From positions 297,716 to 361,715 of the forward strand of contig NW_019091551.1 in the NCBI RefSeq assembly GCF_001949145.1: a stretch of 64,000 bases of DNA, read 5' to 3'. The DNA is from Acanthaster planci (Eukaryota; Echinodermata; Asteroidea; Valvatida; Acanthasteridae). The position numbers and the translations under genes are program-made. The notes below the pieces were generated by a model that saw only the letters and a list, made by a program, of their open reading frames with translations, did not search any database and was not told where the DNA came from. Shown here piece after piece: positions 1-11,773 of the stretch (position 1 is its first letter; every line of letters starts with the position of its first letter).

Positions 1-477
1 GCTGACCAAAAGTGGTTGTGTTTGGACCATGCTTGACTCAACAAAAGAATTGTAGGATATGTGAAAACAGAAAAAACAGCATGCTGAAAATGGGAGTTTC
101 CTCCTTTACAAGATACAAGATCAAATTGGATTTTGAGCGAACTCTGTTTTGGTCATTTTTCATGAAACAGATTTAACTACAAAACTATGGCTTTCGATGT
201 ATTCAAACAGTAACCTCAGTATCAAGTCAGCATTCTTTCCCAGGACGGTACCCACATGGCTAAAGGGGCAATTTTCTGGTTGCAGTTTGGCTGCAGCACT
301 ATTTGAAGGATGAAAAATAAAGTCAAATCCTTGTTATTGCAAAAATGAAACCAGGGTTTTAAGTTGTTTTCAAAATCTACACCAAATTGAATTTTTATTT
401 TTCAAATTAGATCGCACATTTTCTGAAATTGTCTGAGAAAACCTTAGTTGTTTTCATGGTTATGTGACACATGGCAG

Positions 478-521
478 GGAGTCAGGTTGGCATAGTGGGT
501 CTTTCCTCGCCTTCCACAGAG
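478..521 (+). repeat. SINE head fragment (family 1)
   Basis: About 44 bases align with the 5' end of the SINE at 36829: GGGAGTCAGGTTGGCATAGT here against GGGGTCAGGTTGGTGTAGTG there, followed by a matching CCTCGCCTTCCAC/CCTTGCCTTTTAC segment. This is the tRNA A-box region. The body is missing, so it is a truncated copy or a short homologous piece. Confidence 0.5.
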
Positions 522-819
522 ATGTGATCTGGTACTATTTTATACTATTTTAACTTACTCTTAAAAACAACAGGGTCCCAACATGTGCCTGAAATCTAGA
601 AAAAACAAATGAAGTCATTCATGGTCCATCATAGTTAAATGGCCCATCATGTTTTTTTCCCATTACATTGTTCTGTTTATATTTTTGTTACTTAACATTT
701 TGTGAATGCAAGTGCATGTTATAAACAAAGTGAAGAGAAGTTTCTTACTTTGCAGCCCTTTCCCACCAGCCGTCAATTTTTTTGCTAAGGCAATCTTTCG
801 CTGTCTGAAAATGAGTCAG

Positions 820-1095
820 ACAACTCTGAGACGGTAGCGTGGGCGTCCATCTTCTCGTTTCAAACAACGCATGGCGTGCATGCGCTTAGCTAATTTAGCT
901 GTGTACTGGACCATGTTACCAACTCTATAATAGCATATATAGCGCTGCGGAGCTGCGGCCTCGTCAAGTATGATCTATTGTAGATATAGATCTAGTGATC
1001 ATGTGCCAACGCGCGTGCATGGTAGTGCATATACTAGCCATATACACATTGTATAGCGGCTATCCAGCTAGGTGGCAGCAGTCGCTGGCGCTATA
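820..1095. other. CpG-rich, palindrome-rich block
   Basis: CpG dinucleotides and small palindromes (GCGCGC-type, AGATCT, TGATCA, GCATGC) are dense here, against a CpG-poor background. No frame, TIR or promoter architecture could be fixed. It could be a young transposon body not yet CpG-depleted, or an unmethylated regulatory segment. Confidence 0.35.
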
Positions 1096-1194
1096 TTATA
1101 GACTTGCCAATTGCATTACTTTTTTTTTCTGGTCTGGCTCTGAGATGTGAGAAAATGGTTGCCAGACGTGTGAGTGTGAGAAAGAGCCCTGAGG

Positions 1195-1465
1195 TGTGAC
1201 TGCCATGCCAGATGCGTGAGACTTGGTAGGTCTGCTTCGACCTCTGCGGTCCCGGGCTCGATTCCGGGCTTGGTCCACATGTGGATTGGGTTTTCAGTCC
1301 CTACCTGACTCTGTAGGTTTTACCCAGATTATACCTCTGGGTATATTCTAAAACTGTTGCTGCTTCTCATTGTTTCCTCTCTACAGGTTTCTTCAGGCTT
1401 GCAAGCTACTGTGCCTAGATTGCTTTTGAGGAATCCTTATTGTCATTACCAGAAATAAATACTAA
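1195..1465 (+). repeat. tRNA-derived SINE (family 1), diverged copy
   Basis: Contains a B-box-like GGGCTCGATTCCGGG and then a body homologous to the copy at 36829-37162. The shared segments are GGTCCACATGTGGATT, GGTTTTCAG, a GGTTTTACC segment, CTAAAACTGT and TTCTCTCTACAG-like sequence. The 5' A-box part is diverged or lost. It ends in an (AAT/TAA)n tail near 1450-1470, typical of mobilisation by a LINE with a TAA-type tail. Just 5' is GTGAGACTTGGTAGGTCTG, probably another dispersed repeat. Confidence 0.7.
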
Positions 1466-3505
1466 TAATAATAGCACTGAAGTTGTGCTGTTTGTAGTTG
1501 AGTTTTAATAACATTTTCATTTACATCCATTGCCATTAGGATTTATACCTATAGTACCTGCTCCTGTATCTTCAGGAGTAGGCACTATTCAAAACATGGG
1601 AGAGTTGGATGTGAAAAATGCAACTGTAATCACACGTGGCATGTGAGCAGCTGCAGTTATGTGTGAGTGGGTGCTTACATGTATGTGTTATAGAATAGTA
1701 TAAGAATGCTTTTATGAGAAAGAATTCCAAAAACATTTAAGAGTTTATATTTGTTCAAAAGAAGTGTGTAAGGAGTTGGCTTTTGGCAGTTAAGGAAGAA
1801 GGACATGGTTTGTGATCTGGGAAAGAAGTGAAGAAAAGCAAACTCAACCTTTTGAAGTACAGTTGTTTTTATTGGTTTGGCAAAGTCCGACAATCCACTG
1901 AAATTCCCCTCCACAACTTTGCACAAGGTTTTCTGGGACTATGCTCCTGAACATTGATTTTACACACACTTCCTCTGCATCTGGGTATGCTTTACTGTCT
2001 GTGCGTGCTGTATGTTATTGTGGAAGGAGAGAGGGAACCATGCAACCATTTATTTCGCACACCCACTGTCGATCTCTGTGTAGCATTGATACAAGGAGCT
2101 GTCCTGTTTGTCTAGAGGTTTGCAGCATGGTTGCAGTAAATCTACATCATGGAACTGTTCCCATTGGACCTCTAAGCGCCCCTGCTAACTTACTGTGGTC
2201 GCACGAAAATCTTGCGCAGCCACTTTCGGCCTGGTAGTTTTGCATCATGGTCACATAAGATGACAGGGACGTCCCCATTGGATTTAATTTTGTCATTTTA
2301 CAAGAAAGTCGTGGTTAGTTAGCCAAAATAAGTCCAATGGAAACATGGCTTAAGTGTCCTTCTTTCTGAGTATTCATTAAAACAGGCACATAGACACTTT
2401 TGTTTTATATACGAAGTGTGGACATTCCTTTGTTCTCCTGTGGTTTTTCTCTCACTAGGATAACTCCTTCAAGCTGGATTTTTGATGATGATTTCCGGGA
2501 CTGTTTCTCTTCATTTTTCCACAAATAACTTTGACCCCCATATGCCTCTAAAACTGTTTTTTAGAGAGGGGAAAACATTGTGTGGACGTGTGTGAGTCCA
2601 CACAATGCCATTGCACCCTTCATTATGTGGACTTCTTTTGTGCAGAAGTCCACATAGTATGTATGCCCCACCTGCACACGAACACACACACACAAACACT
2701 TTTTCTGCAGTTGTGAGGACAAACGTGCATCATTACACCAATTTTGTGGGGACCACAATTTATGTGGGGACAGAGATATGTCCCCTTAGCTTGATTCTTA
2801 TTTGCCTTACAATAGAAAAACAACAAGATGAGGGCCCATCCACCAACCAACACAAACACATAAAAAACACGCAAATAATAAAAATAGCAAGAAACCTCTT
2901 GAAATAAAAAGGACTACTAGTGCCAATTTCACCGTACAGTTGAAGGCTCACCGCACTAGCACTCTTACACAATGACCATAATAATGCTTCGTGATCAGTT
3001 ACTCCAGCAGCCAATTTGGAGCTCTTTGGAATTGTAAGAATAAAAAAAGCCAGTTGATATCACCTTGGAAGAAAGTAATCACTGCAAGTGATGACCAACT
3101 TCGATCAAATACCCGGTTGATTTTTTTCTCAATGTCATTTGTGATCAAGTGCCTGGGGGTATTATTCAGTTGGTTAGGGCTTTGGAGTACATGTAAATGA
3201 TGCCTAACAGACTTATAATTAGAATGAGAAGAGGGGTGGTTTGGCTTTTTGGTTGGTCCCATAAGGCTTTCCCTGACCATAAGTAGATGTCCCTGTCCTC
3301 TCAAATATCCCAGTCTTATCTGTCCTCTCATACCCCTTTCTGACTACCCAATCTGTGGGCTGTCTGGGAGGGGGAGGTAACGGCAAACCTTAACCCTGAG
3401 ATACACCAGGTAGTGCCAGTGTTACCATAAATATACTCTTTTTCCACCCTGGTTAGGAGAAAAAAATTGGCTGCTACTCAGGGGTTTGTTAACCCTGTCA
3501 GTGAC
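1466..3505. other. Intron-like sequence with hairpins
   Basis: Apart from the hairpin pair at 2576-2656 and a short AC-rich run near 2684-2700, I see no coding region, splice-supported exon or transposon end here. Frames are short and overlapping on both strands. Confidence 0.4.
2576..2656. repeat. Two adjacent perfect 12-bp hairpins
   Basis: Stem 1 is CATTGTGTGGAC at 2576-2587 with its exact complement at 2596-2607 (8-base loop). Stem 2 is TATGTGGACTTC at 2624-2635 with its exact complement at 2645-2656 (9-base loop). Both share the core TGTGGAC. A weaker related stem (GGGGAC/GTCCCC) follows around 2765-2785. Probably a fold-back repeat family. Confidence 0.7.
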
Positions 3506-3749
3506 CTGGGGCCAATTTCATAGAGCTGCTTAAGCATGAAATTTGCTTAAGCACGGAAAAAACCTTACTTGATAAATCAGGTAACCAGCCAAAACTCCAT
3601 GTTATGTATATTGTTTGGGATTGTATTTAGCTGTTTTTTGGTTAGCATGACTATCAGGTAGAGTTTGAGCTGGTAACCTTTGTTTATTAAGCAAAGTTTT
3701 TTCCTGCTTAAGCAAATTTTGTGCTTAAGCAGCTCGAAATTGGCCCCTG
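3506..3749. mobile_element. PIF/Harbinger-type MITE with CTG target duplications
   Basis: Terminal inverted repeats begin GGGCCAATTTC at 3509 and end GAAATTGGCCC at 3746. The inverted similarity continues inward for about 75 bases through the GCTGCTTAAGC, AAATTTGCTTAAGC and GGTAACC segments. A CTG triplet flanks both sides (3506-3508 and 3747-3749), the CWG duplication known for Harbinger elements. The body of about 238 bases has no coding capacity. I recall similar AATTTCATAGAGCTGCTTAAG-type repeats from echinoderm sequences. Confidence 0.8.
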
Positions 3750-6700
3750 GGTTAAGGATGGCAATCTCAAGATTAACGGCTGAACCCTGGGATTAGCACT
3801 GAAGTGGGAAACCAGGCATTCCACAAGCAATCTCGGTGTTAATTAATGCACAATGAGTTATTGCGTAATCTGTGGTCAAAGGTTAAAGGTGCAAAATATT
3901 GCTGCTGCATTAGCCTACGTACAGGAATGTAGGCCTGTTGTTGTTTGATAATTGTTACGCGTACACACGCACATTTTGGCAACCGATACTGCCGCCATGC
4001 CTCTAGCGCCATTTTGGATGTGGACAGTACTTGCTTTTTCTGAAACGGGACTTCGTCTCTAATGGGGCTTGTTGTTTTTGAAGTTTTTAGCATATAAGTA
4101 AGCCAAATAGTGCCATTGTAAGATCAAATGAGGTAAAAAAAGAACTAAAATTTAAGTGCTTAGATAATTAGCTGCAGCCAAACCACCGAACCAAACCAAA
4201 AATAATCGAACATGGCACTTCTGAACCGAACTGGTCAGTTCAGATGTTTGGCTTGAATATACAATATAGCCGTGAAAGCACACAGAATGCATGCAATAAA
4301 GCTTGATACAACTTACTATGGTCCCGCATCATTTGATGGTTGTAAAGAGCATGGGGTGAGATTTCACTAATAATCAACCGAGAACATGTAAAGTACGGCA
4401 TGTCTGCTGCTTAACAATGCTAAATTGTGCTTATGTATATTCAGACAACATTATGCTAATACATTATCCATCTTTCTTTATTAAAATAGCTAAATACCAT
4501 GAAGTGTCATGGGAAACTTACGAATTCCCTGTTCATGGTTTATCTTCAACCAAGATAGAAAATGCTGTACTCCATAGGCTATATGTAAAATTTTTCCAAC
4601 GAGTGTGGAAAAAAAGGTTATGTAGTTAGATCCTTTCATGCGGCCATTATAACAACAGGAAGAGGCCTTTTGGGAAAAAGATTTGACTTGATGGAGAAAT
4701 CAGTTTTTGGTCCAAGAGCAGGCTGCTCATTTCTGTTTTCAAATGGAATTCATCTGTGGTGGTAACCAGACAGGAATAAACTACAAATAAAGGAAATCGT
4801 TCACTTCCGACGGAGGTACAGGTACATGTATAGGCCATTTCCTGTTCCGTGCAGGCTTCTTCACTTTAACCCCTTAATAAAAGCATTTGTTCTGGCTTTA
4901 GGTGTTATTCACTCCTTGTTTACAAGCTTTCAATTACATACCATTGTAATTGTAGAGTTTGCCTTCTGATCTCATTAAATTGGGGGGGATTACAGACTCC
5001 CACTTTTCCAGATTTGGCTTTTAGGTTTTTATTTTGTATTTTCTGGAGTGGCCACAGGGCCTTCATATCCCCAGCACATGGCTGGAGGGGATGTTGTAGG
5101 AGTCCTTTGCCTATCCGTAATCTGAGGTGACCCTGCATCCTATTATGAAGGATTGATGTGTCTCCCATATGACTTTGAATTTGTCCCATATTGAAGAGAT
5201 CCCTCTGCATTACAAAGGACAAACATGCTCAAGTTATAATTTGCTCCGTTGTCTGCCTTAATCCACCCAATAGTGTACGCGCATGTTAACTTGGAACTCT
5301 GTCTGCTGTGTGTAGAGAGAGCCAGTACATATCTTTAGTGTGTAACTTACATCATATATTACTGATCTCATTTTTACATTAACATTGTGATCTCTTGTAC
5401 ATGCTTAAAGAGAAACCAAAGGTATTTCAAATCCAGTATGGGGTGTCAGAACATCCCCAAATGAGTTTCATGGGACATCCTGACTACATGTGCAGGTGAA
5501 ACACACACTTTCACAAATTTACTAAATTGAAATGAGTTCAGACTTAAACAAGTTTGATCTGTCTATAGTTTCAAAAACATCAGTGTTTGTCTAGCTCTTT
5601 GGAAAAAGGGGGGATGGGAAAAAGCTGACAACAGTGGTTTTACAACACATCTTCCATTCATAAACACAGGCACTTGTATACCTTTTCACAAAAACTCAGA
5701 CATTTTAAGTGAATATGAACTTCTTACTTCAGAAATCAGGGTTGGAAATGGTAGGCGCAGTAAAGTACAAACCTATATTTCCCTCCGAGTTTTAAAGTGC
5801 AGCTGCAACAAATTTTTCTGAGACACATTTTCTGTAATTTCATACCCTTCAATGTGTGAAAATCTTTTACAATAATATTTGGTTAAATACATTGAAAAGT
5901 GCACTTTTTAAAACTTAAAATTATCCATGCTTTAATGGGCAAATGAGGGTGCTATTGCCTTGATGCCATCTAGGGAAGACATAATTCAGTACGTAAGGTT
6001 TTCTGTTCACCTTGTGAACCCAGAATTTACTTTTCTGATAAAGGAAATGATGCTCACTTTATTGCTGTGCACATAAACAAGCAGAAATCAGCGAAAAAAG
6101 ACAAGATATATTCAAGGAAAATCTACAAAAATGCAAACTTCTTTGTGTACAAAGCAATGTAACATTGAGGCTGTTTTCCTGGGATGACATCACAGTTTTG
6201 CTCATGAATATGGAAATACTCATTACCATAAAAAAGACAAAAGGCAGTAAAATACCCTTTGAAGGTAAATTGATTACAGGTACCTTTTAAGAAAATGTCT
6301 TTTAACATGCCCAAAGTCACCTTATGGATCCATCTATGTTTTCTTTGTTGATTAACTTTTGTGAAAGTTGTCACACTCAAGGTAGCTGTACATAGAATTC
6401 ATGACTTAACCCTCTATAAATTTGCACACAAAGTTTCTCGATCATTTCTTAAACATGATAATACCTTAGCTGCTTTGCAGGGTTGATAGATGTTGAAAGT
6501 ATTACTTACTGATATTTATTAGCTTAAAAATACTCTCAACTCCACGGGCCTATCTGTGGGGGCATAAGTCCCAATCACCCAAATCTCCAGCCATTGCAAG
6601 TTTATACTTCTAGGCAACTGCATGTGTGTGAAATCACAGGCTCTTTTGCCAAGTTGAACGTGGTGCTCAGTACGAACTGAAATAAAATGCTTTAAAATAA

Positions 6701-8970
6701 GTCTTTTGTGAGAGTAAAATCTGGTACACAGAGTTATCTGATTACTCATAAACATAACAATGGGAATTCCCCAGACTAAAGACACTGTTGCTCATATGCA
6801 GCAAGGTATGAGACGGAGAGAANNNNNNNNGTATAGGGATTAGACATGTTGGGGGGTACCCCTCGGTCTCATTTCTTGCTGGGTATACCGTTGCTAGTTT
6901 TTGCTAGTTACATAAGAGATGTCTTGCACCAAGGCACTGTTTTCAATAGATAAGAAGGGCACAAAGGAACCAGTCCATTCCAGAGATGGTGGTCACTATG
7001 CAAAAGCTTGCCCCTAATCATGAGGTATAGCAAAAGTGTCTTAAGTATGAAGAGTTCCAATTGTTACGTTCACCAGATATTATTCAAATTTAACTCACAA
7101 AAGGCTTTTTGGGAAGTTGTGGTGTGTAATTAGTTGTTTCGGGCCACTGCCAAAACAGGGTTTGTTTTTTGTAAATTTTCTGTCTTTTTATTTTCTTCCA
7201 CTTTAAATCCCATAGCATAACATGTCTTCAAAGTTTAGTCTTTAAAAATCCGTATAAACTTAATTGTGAGTTCCTGCAACTTGCTCATTGCAGCATGTAG
7301 TAGAGTCTGTATTTTTTTCTGTATCTTGTGACCCTTGCTTCTGGTGGAAACCAGTTGACAAGTGTCGTGTTTTTGACTCTGGTAATAGATAACTTACTTT
7401 CAGTGGTGTTCTGAGGTCAATTTCTATTTTTGAAAACATGTACTGGTGACATGATACAATTGAGCCCCTCTGGTGGCAGGTTGAAAAAACTAAAAATGTA
7501 TTTTCGAGTTAATGTCTATGGCAAAGTTTGCCAGAATCACTTCGAAGTTGGTAGATACAATGAACTTTGTTCATACAATACTACGTGTTTAGTTAGAAGC
7601 TGATAACATCATCAAACTGGAAGTTATGATGAAAAATGTTTAGTTTCCTAAAATCTGAAAAAAATCAACTGAAATTGGAATGGAATTAAGTGATAGAATA
7701 AACAATACAGCCTACTGTCCTGGGCATTTGGCTTGACTTATTGTCCACACGCCCGGCCCACTGATATCAGAAAAGTACCTATGTGATGGTGTTGCTAAAA
7801 AACTCCATGCCCATGCAGTACTGTATACACACACATGCACCTTGTATAAATGTACATGTTCTATGTGTCTGTACAATACTTACAACCAGTGGAGATTTCT
7901 ACGTATTTCAGCATTGTCATACATCTTGGCATATGGTCCAGTGGTTCAAAATAGGAAACTGGACTGCAGATTTACTCCGATTCCAGCCTCATTTTTTTTC
8001 TATAACCAAAAGAGGTCCCTGAAACAGCCCAGTGTTTGTCTCATGACAAAACACAACGTTCATCTCATTAATTGCTGTATTTTTTAGCCCTGTCCTGGTG
8101 GCTTGGCCTAAGTTCTAACTAAATCCTGAATTCTAATCTTTGCTGGAATCAGTCCATTTATCCTGCCAAATTTGGTCTACTCAGGTGTAAATTTGCTGGG
8201 CCGAATGACCCCCAAGGGATTGAGGTTTCCATCAGAATCGGACACAAAGGGCACTTCAAGATGATGATTTTACCTTTCAGGGTTGCTAGCTTTTGTGAAA
8301 AACCTCAAGTTCAACGAAGTTCAAGTGCCCCAATCTAAGGTTACTTTTCCTTGTTTGTTGAGTGTTCAAAGACCATTGGTATGGTTTGGTTAGGATGTAA
8401 ATGGAAGAAATCGTTATTACTGTTTGACGTCTGGCTTTTCTTGATTGATTTCTAAACTCAGCACTTGGTTTGGGACTTGGTAGTGTTATTTCATTGTTTG
8501 AAATCTGACAAAGTCTGTTACATAAACTGATAAATCATGAATGAATGTAAAAGCTTGGACTTAAGCGATCTGTTACATAAACCTGGTTTCCTGCTTTGTT
8601 TGTCTTGTGTTTTGTTGTTTTTTATCTCCCTTCTTTCCTTTTTTCAAGTTCCTGTGTTTAGACAGTCATCAAAGCCAAAACCAGATGAAGACAACAACTG
8701 GCCTGCTAAATAGGCTAGAGAGAAGAGGTGTGTTTGCTAACACAGATTGCAGTACTTGTATCTGTCTAAACACATGCTCATTATCATGTCAGGGACTTCA
8801 TCTACCAGCAAAAGAAACCCTTGAATTAGAAAACCAAACCCCCTAAAGCTGATTTTAGAAAAAGGCCGTGTTTATCTTGAGCTTGTCTGCTAATCTTTCC
8901 ATTGAGGTCTCCTTTTTTTCTTGAAAAGATCACTTCTTAAACAAAATGGGGAAATAAATCTGGTGCTGTT
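3750..8970. other. Intron-like sequence without recognisable genes
   Basis: AT-rich, CpG-poor sequence. Open frames are short and show no domain. The only structure seen is the inverted repeat around a sequencing gap at 6799-6881. Confidence 0.4.
6799..6881. repeat. Inverted repeat enclosing an 8-base N gap
   Basis: Left arm 6799-6820 (CAGCAAGGTATGAGACGGAG core) pairs with right arm 6860-6881 (TCTCATTTCTTGCTG core), 18 of 22 positions matching. The N run is 6823-6830, inside the loop and right beside the left arm. The gap probably reflects difficulty reading a fold-back or a small missing repeat. Confidence 0.65.
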
Positions 8971-9030
8971 ATCCGGAGTCCTGTTGTTTGTGGGAGGGCT
9001 ATCCCTTCCACAAACAACAGCACTCTGGAT
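8971..9030. repeat. Strong 28-bp hairpin, 4-base loop
   Basis: Arm 8971-8998 and arm 9003-9030 are inverse complements over 28 positions with 3 mismatches; the core is CTGTTGTTTGTGG / CCACAAACAACAG. The loop is CTAT. Pairing does not extend further outward. It could be a fold-back repeat or a short small-RNA precursor; there is no evidence of expression. Confidence 0.75.
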
Positions 9031-10603
9031 CCTCTATTAAGAGGAGAAGATAATCTTTTGTAGTTCAATGGGACCATTGTGTTCGAAGGGTAATGACCTG
9101 TAACAAAGCTGTGAATGAACTGAAGCTTGCAGGATATTGTCCATTTGTTTTACCTTGAAGAGGTCAAACTGTTGGAATTTAGTTCAGCAAATTCCTCATT
9201 TTATGGGGAGGATCCAGTTTCTGTGATCTGCAGTGGTTCCTTGGTAAATTTGTTGGAATAAAAGATTGTTCCTAAAGGTACTTGCTGCTTGTGGTGATGC
9301 TAGCCTTTGCATGTGTTCTTTTTGTAAACCATAAGTGTGGGAAGGATTGTCATGTGTGCATGCATTTGGAAGGGCATGATTCTTTAAATACTTTCAATAA
9401 TTATTTGAAGAACCCAGTCTTTCCCAAAATATGCAGACACGTAGAGTCTTTCCTATTTAAGTGGATGACAATAGAAAATGCATGCAAAAGGGCAAACAAC
9501 TTAAAGGTGTATGTAATTTGGAGCATTGGTCAGATTTTGCAGAAGGACAGCAAAGCTATTTTCTTCACCATGTATAGATTCCAGTTGCAGTGTAAAATGA
9601 TGCATGCGGGTGCTGGGATGGATTTTTTGATAGTGAAAGCTGCTGTAAAAACAAGGAGTGTTTTGGGTTGTGGGCAGAGAAAAAAAGTTTTCAGAAATCA
9701 AAGTTTTTAGTCAGTTGTCTCTTCCCACATGAAACTTTTGCTTGCCACATTGAAAAAAAAGTTCAAAAAAATTTACTGAAGTTGAAAGCAACCTGCCCTG
9801 TCTGTACAACCCATCCAGCATGTCAAATATGCAGCTAAGAGGAATCAAGAACTCAAGAATAGAAGTTTTCCAATCTTACATTTAGAGAGCATGCAAAATA
9901 TTGCATGCCTCTTGATACTGGCACTGCTGTGCTTAGTTATATTACAACTGTGCCTTTAACTGTTTTGCTATAGTGGTAAATGATCTGCACAAATCAAACT
10001 ATGATTCCGAAATATCTACCCTGCATATACACATTTGAGTCTTGTAAATTTGGATGAGGAATATTGACAGAGAAACTTAAGGCCATGTGTGCATCAGTTT
10101 CCTGTAAACTTTTACAGCTACATGTGCTTAAAATATCACATGGAAATGTTCGTCGTGTATGTTCAAGTAAATACAGAGAATGTGAAATGGTCTGCACAGA
10201 TGTGCGAAGCATTTTCAAAATGAAAGAAAAAAAAATGAAAATTGGTTCTTCAAGAGAATGATTTATTTTCCGTAGTCATTGTGGCCCTGAATGTCAACAG
10301 TATTTTTCCCTTTCCCATTTCTGGTTAGACATGTAGGAAGTTAAAAATAAACACCATTGTGTGGGCCTGTTGCTACATTGGTATGATACAGAGATGACTG
10401 GTTAGTTCAATCAAGACATCATTGTGAGGGAGGGCAGAGTGTCAGTATAAACAAAATGGCAAGTCATTCGAACAGTTTATCCGGGGAAGCGTTCACTCCA
10501 TTTTGAACATGTTTTGATGCATCACTGTCCCCTGAGACCTCTTGAAGGAAGTTTTACAAGAGTTCTGGAGAGGGGTGTCTAACAAGCTTCAGTCCTGCCT
10601 GTA
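9031..10603. other. Intron-like sequence
   Basis: Contains a 142-codon + strand frame (9282-9710) with no recognisable domain, a hydrophobic start and many Lys/Phe codons from the AT-rich background. I do not call it a gene. Nothing else is visible. Confidence 0.4.
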
Positions 10604-10753
10604 ATTGGCTATTAGTAGGCAGGGTGTGGATTGCACTCTGAACATGATTATCTATTGGCTGTTAGTAGACAGGGCGTGGAATACACTCTGAACATGATTA
10701 TCTATTGGCTGTTAGTAGACTGGGTGTGGAATACACTCTGAACATGATTATCT
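10604..10753. repeat. Tandem repeat, 50-bp unit, 3 copies
   Basis: Units start with ATTGGCT at 10604, 10654 and 10704. They share TTAGTAG, the GTGGAAT/GTGGATT variants, CACTCTGAACATGATTATCT and little divergence. The second and third units are nearly identical, suggesting recent expansion. The unit contains an inverted CCAAT box (ATTGG). Confidence 0.9.
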
Positions 10754-11708
10754 AGTAGTTGGAGGTTCTCATTTTCTCCACAGTGATTTTTGGAAATTTT
10801 TTGTTTCAAGGGTGTGACAGAAAGGTATGTTACCGTACATAGAAGAGAAGGCAAAATATGGATGTATACATACAGTATAGCATTTCAAAACCCCCCAAGT
10901 TCTTAAACCATGGAAGTATGTGTGAGTTTTACTAGAGCTTTAGTGCAATGTGTAATCTACAGGTGTAGTGTAGGAATATTCCATAATCTGCTAAGTTCTG
11001 TCTGCTGGTACAAGTCTTATGAGGCTGGTATCAGAGTGGGCCGGAGCCTATTCTATAACTGAATCAGAACAAGAATACATGTACATGTTGTCATGATCTT
11101 TTCCCTGTATGAGTGCATTAGTTTCATGCTTCCATAGTCATGATAGTAGATGTTCCATAATTTCCTGCACTACCATTTTGTCAACTACTGGAAATTAGAA
11201 AACACAAGGTTGCTGTTCTACTGACAGGTAAATGTGAGAGCTTTTGATCTTGATGGTGAGCCATACTTTTTTTGCCAATTTGTTTCTGGGGTAGGAATTG
11301 TATTTGATCAGACAGGAAAGCAAAGGTCACATATCTACATGTACATTGCATAAGGAAAATGTATTTGTGACAAAGAGAGATGAGGAAAAAAAAACAACAA
11401 ACAAGTTAAAGTAAGACAGAAAAAAGAAGAAAAGAGAAAATGGAAGATAATGAATGGATTTAGGAATGGGGAATGGCAGGTCAGAAAGGAAAGGTGGCAT
11501 CATTTTCTGGCCAGATAAGAACTGTGTGGGTAAGGGGGTCTAACAGTTCTGGGAGGGGGTGCAAGGAAGTTGCTGTCCTGTGAGGGAAAGAAGATTGAGA
11601 GGGGTGAAGTCCCGGTGTGTGGTTATCATCAGAAATCAGTGACAGCCCAGACAGGTCAGGGGGAAATGGGACTCGACAGACTAGGGCACCGCAAAGTGGC
11701 AGTAGAGA

Positions 11709-11773
11709 AGGGTACATGTACATGTATGTACTGTACATGCATGTGCTTTACATGTACACTGTACATGTACAAT
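11709..11773. repeat. Dense TACATGTA palindrome cluster
   Basis: At least four overlapping or near copies of the self-complementary TACATGTAC/GTACATG core occur in about 65 bases. Smaller clusters are at 14420-14436, 22228-22250, 34319-34350, 35397-35412 and 54475-54485. Confidence 0.7.

Noticed and set aside
9282-9710. 142-codon + frame
   Set aside because: Opens on a non-ATG codon, has no domain, composition equals the AT-rich background, and overlaps a reverse frame.
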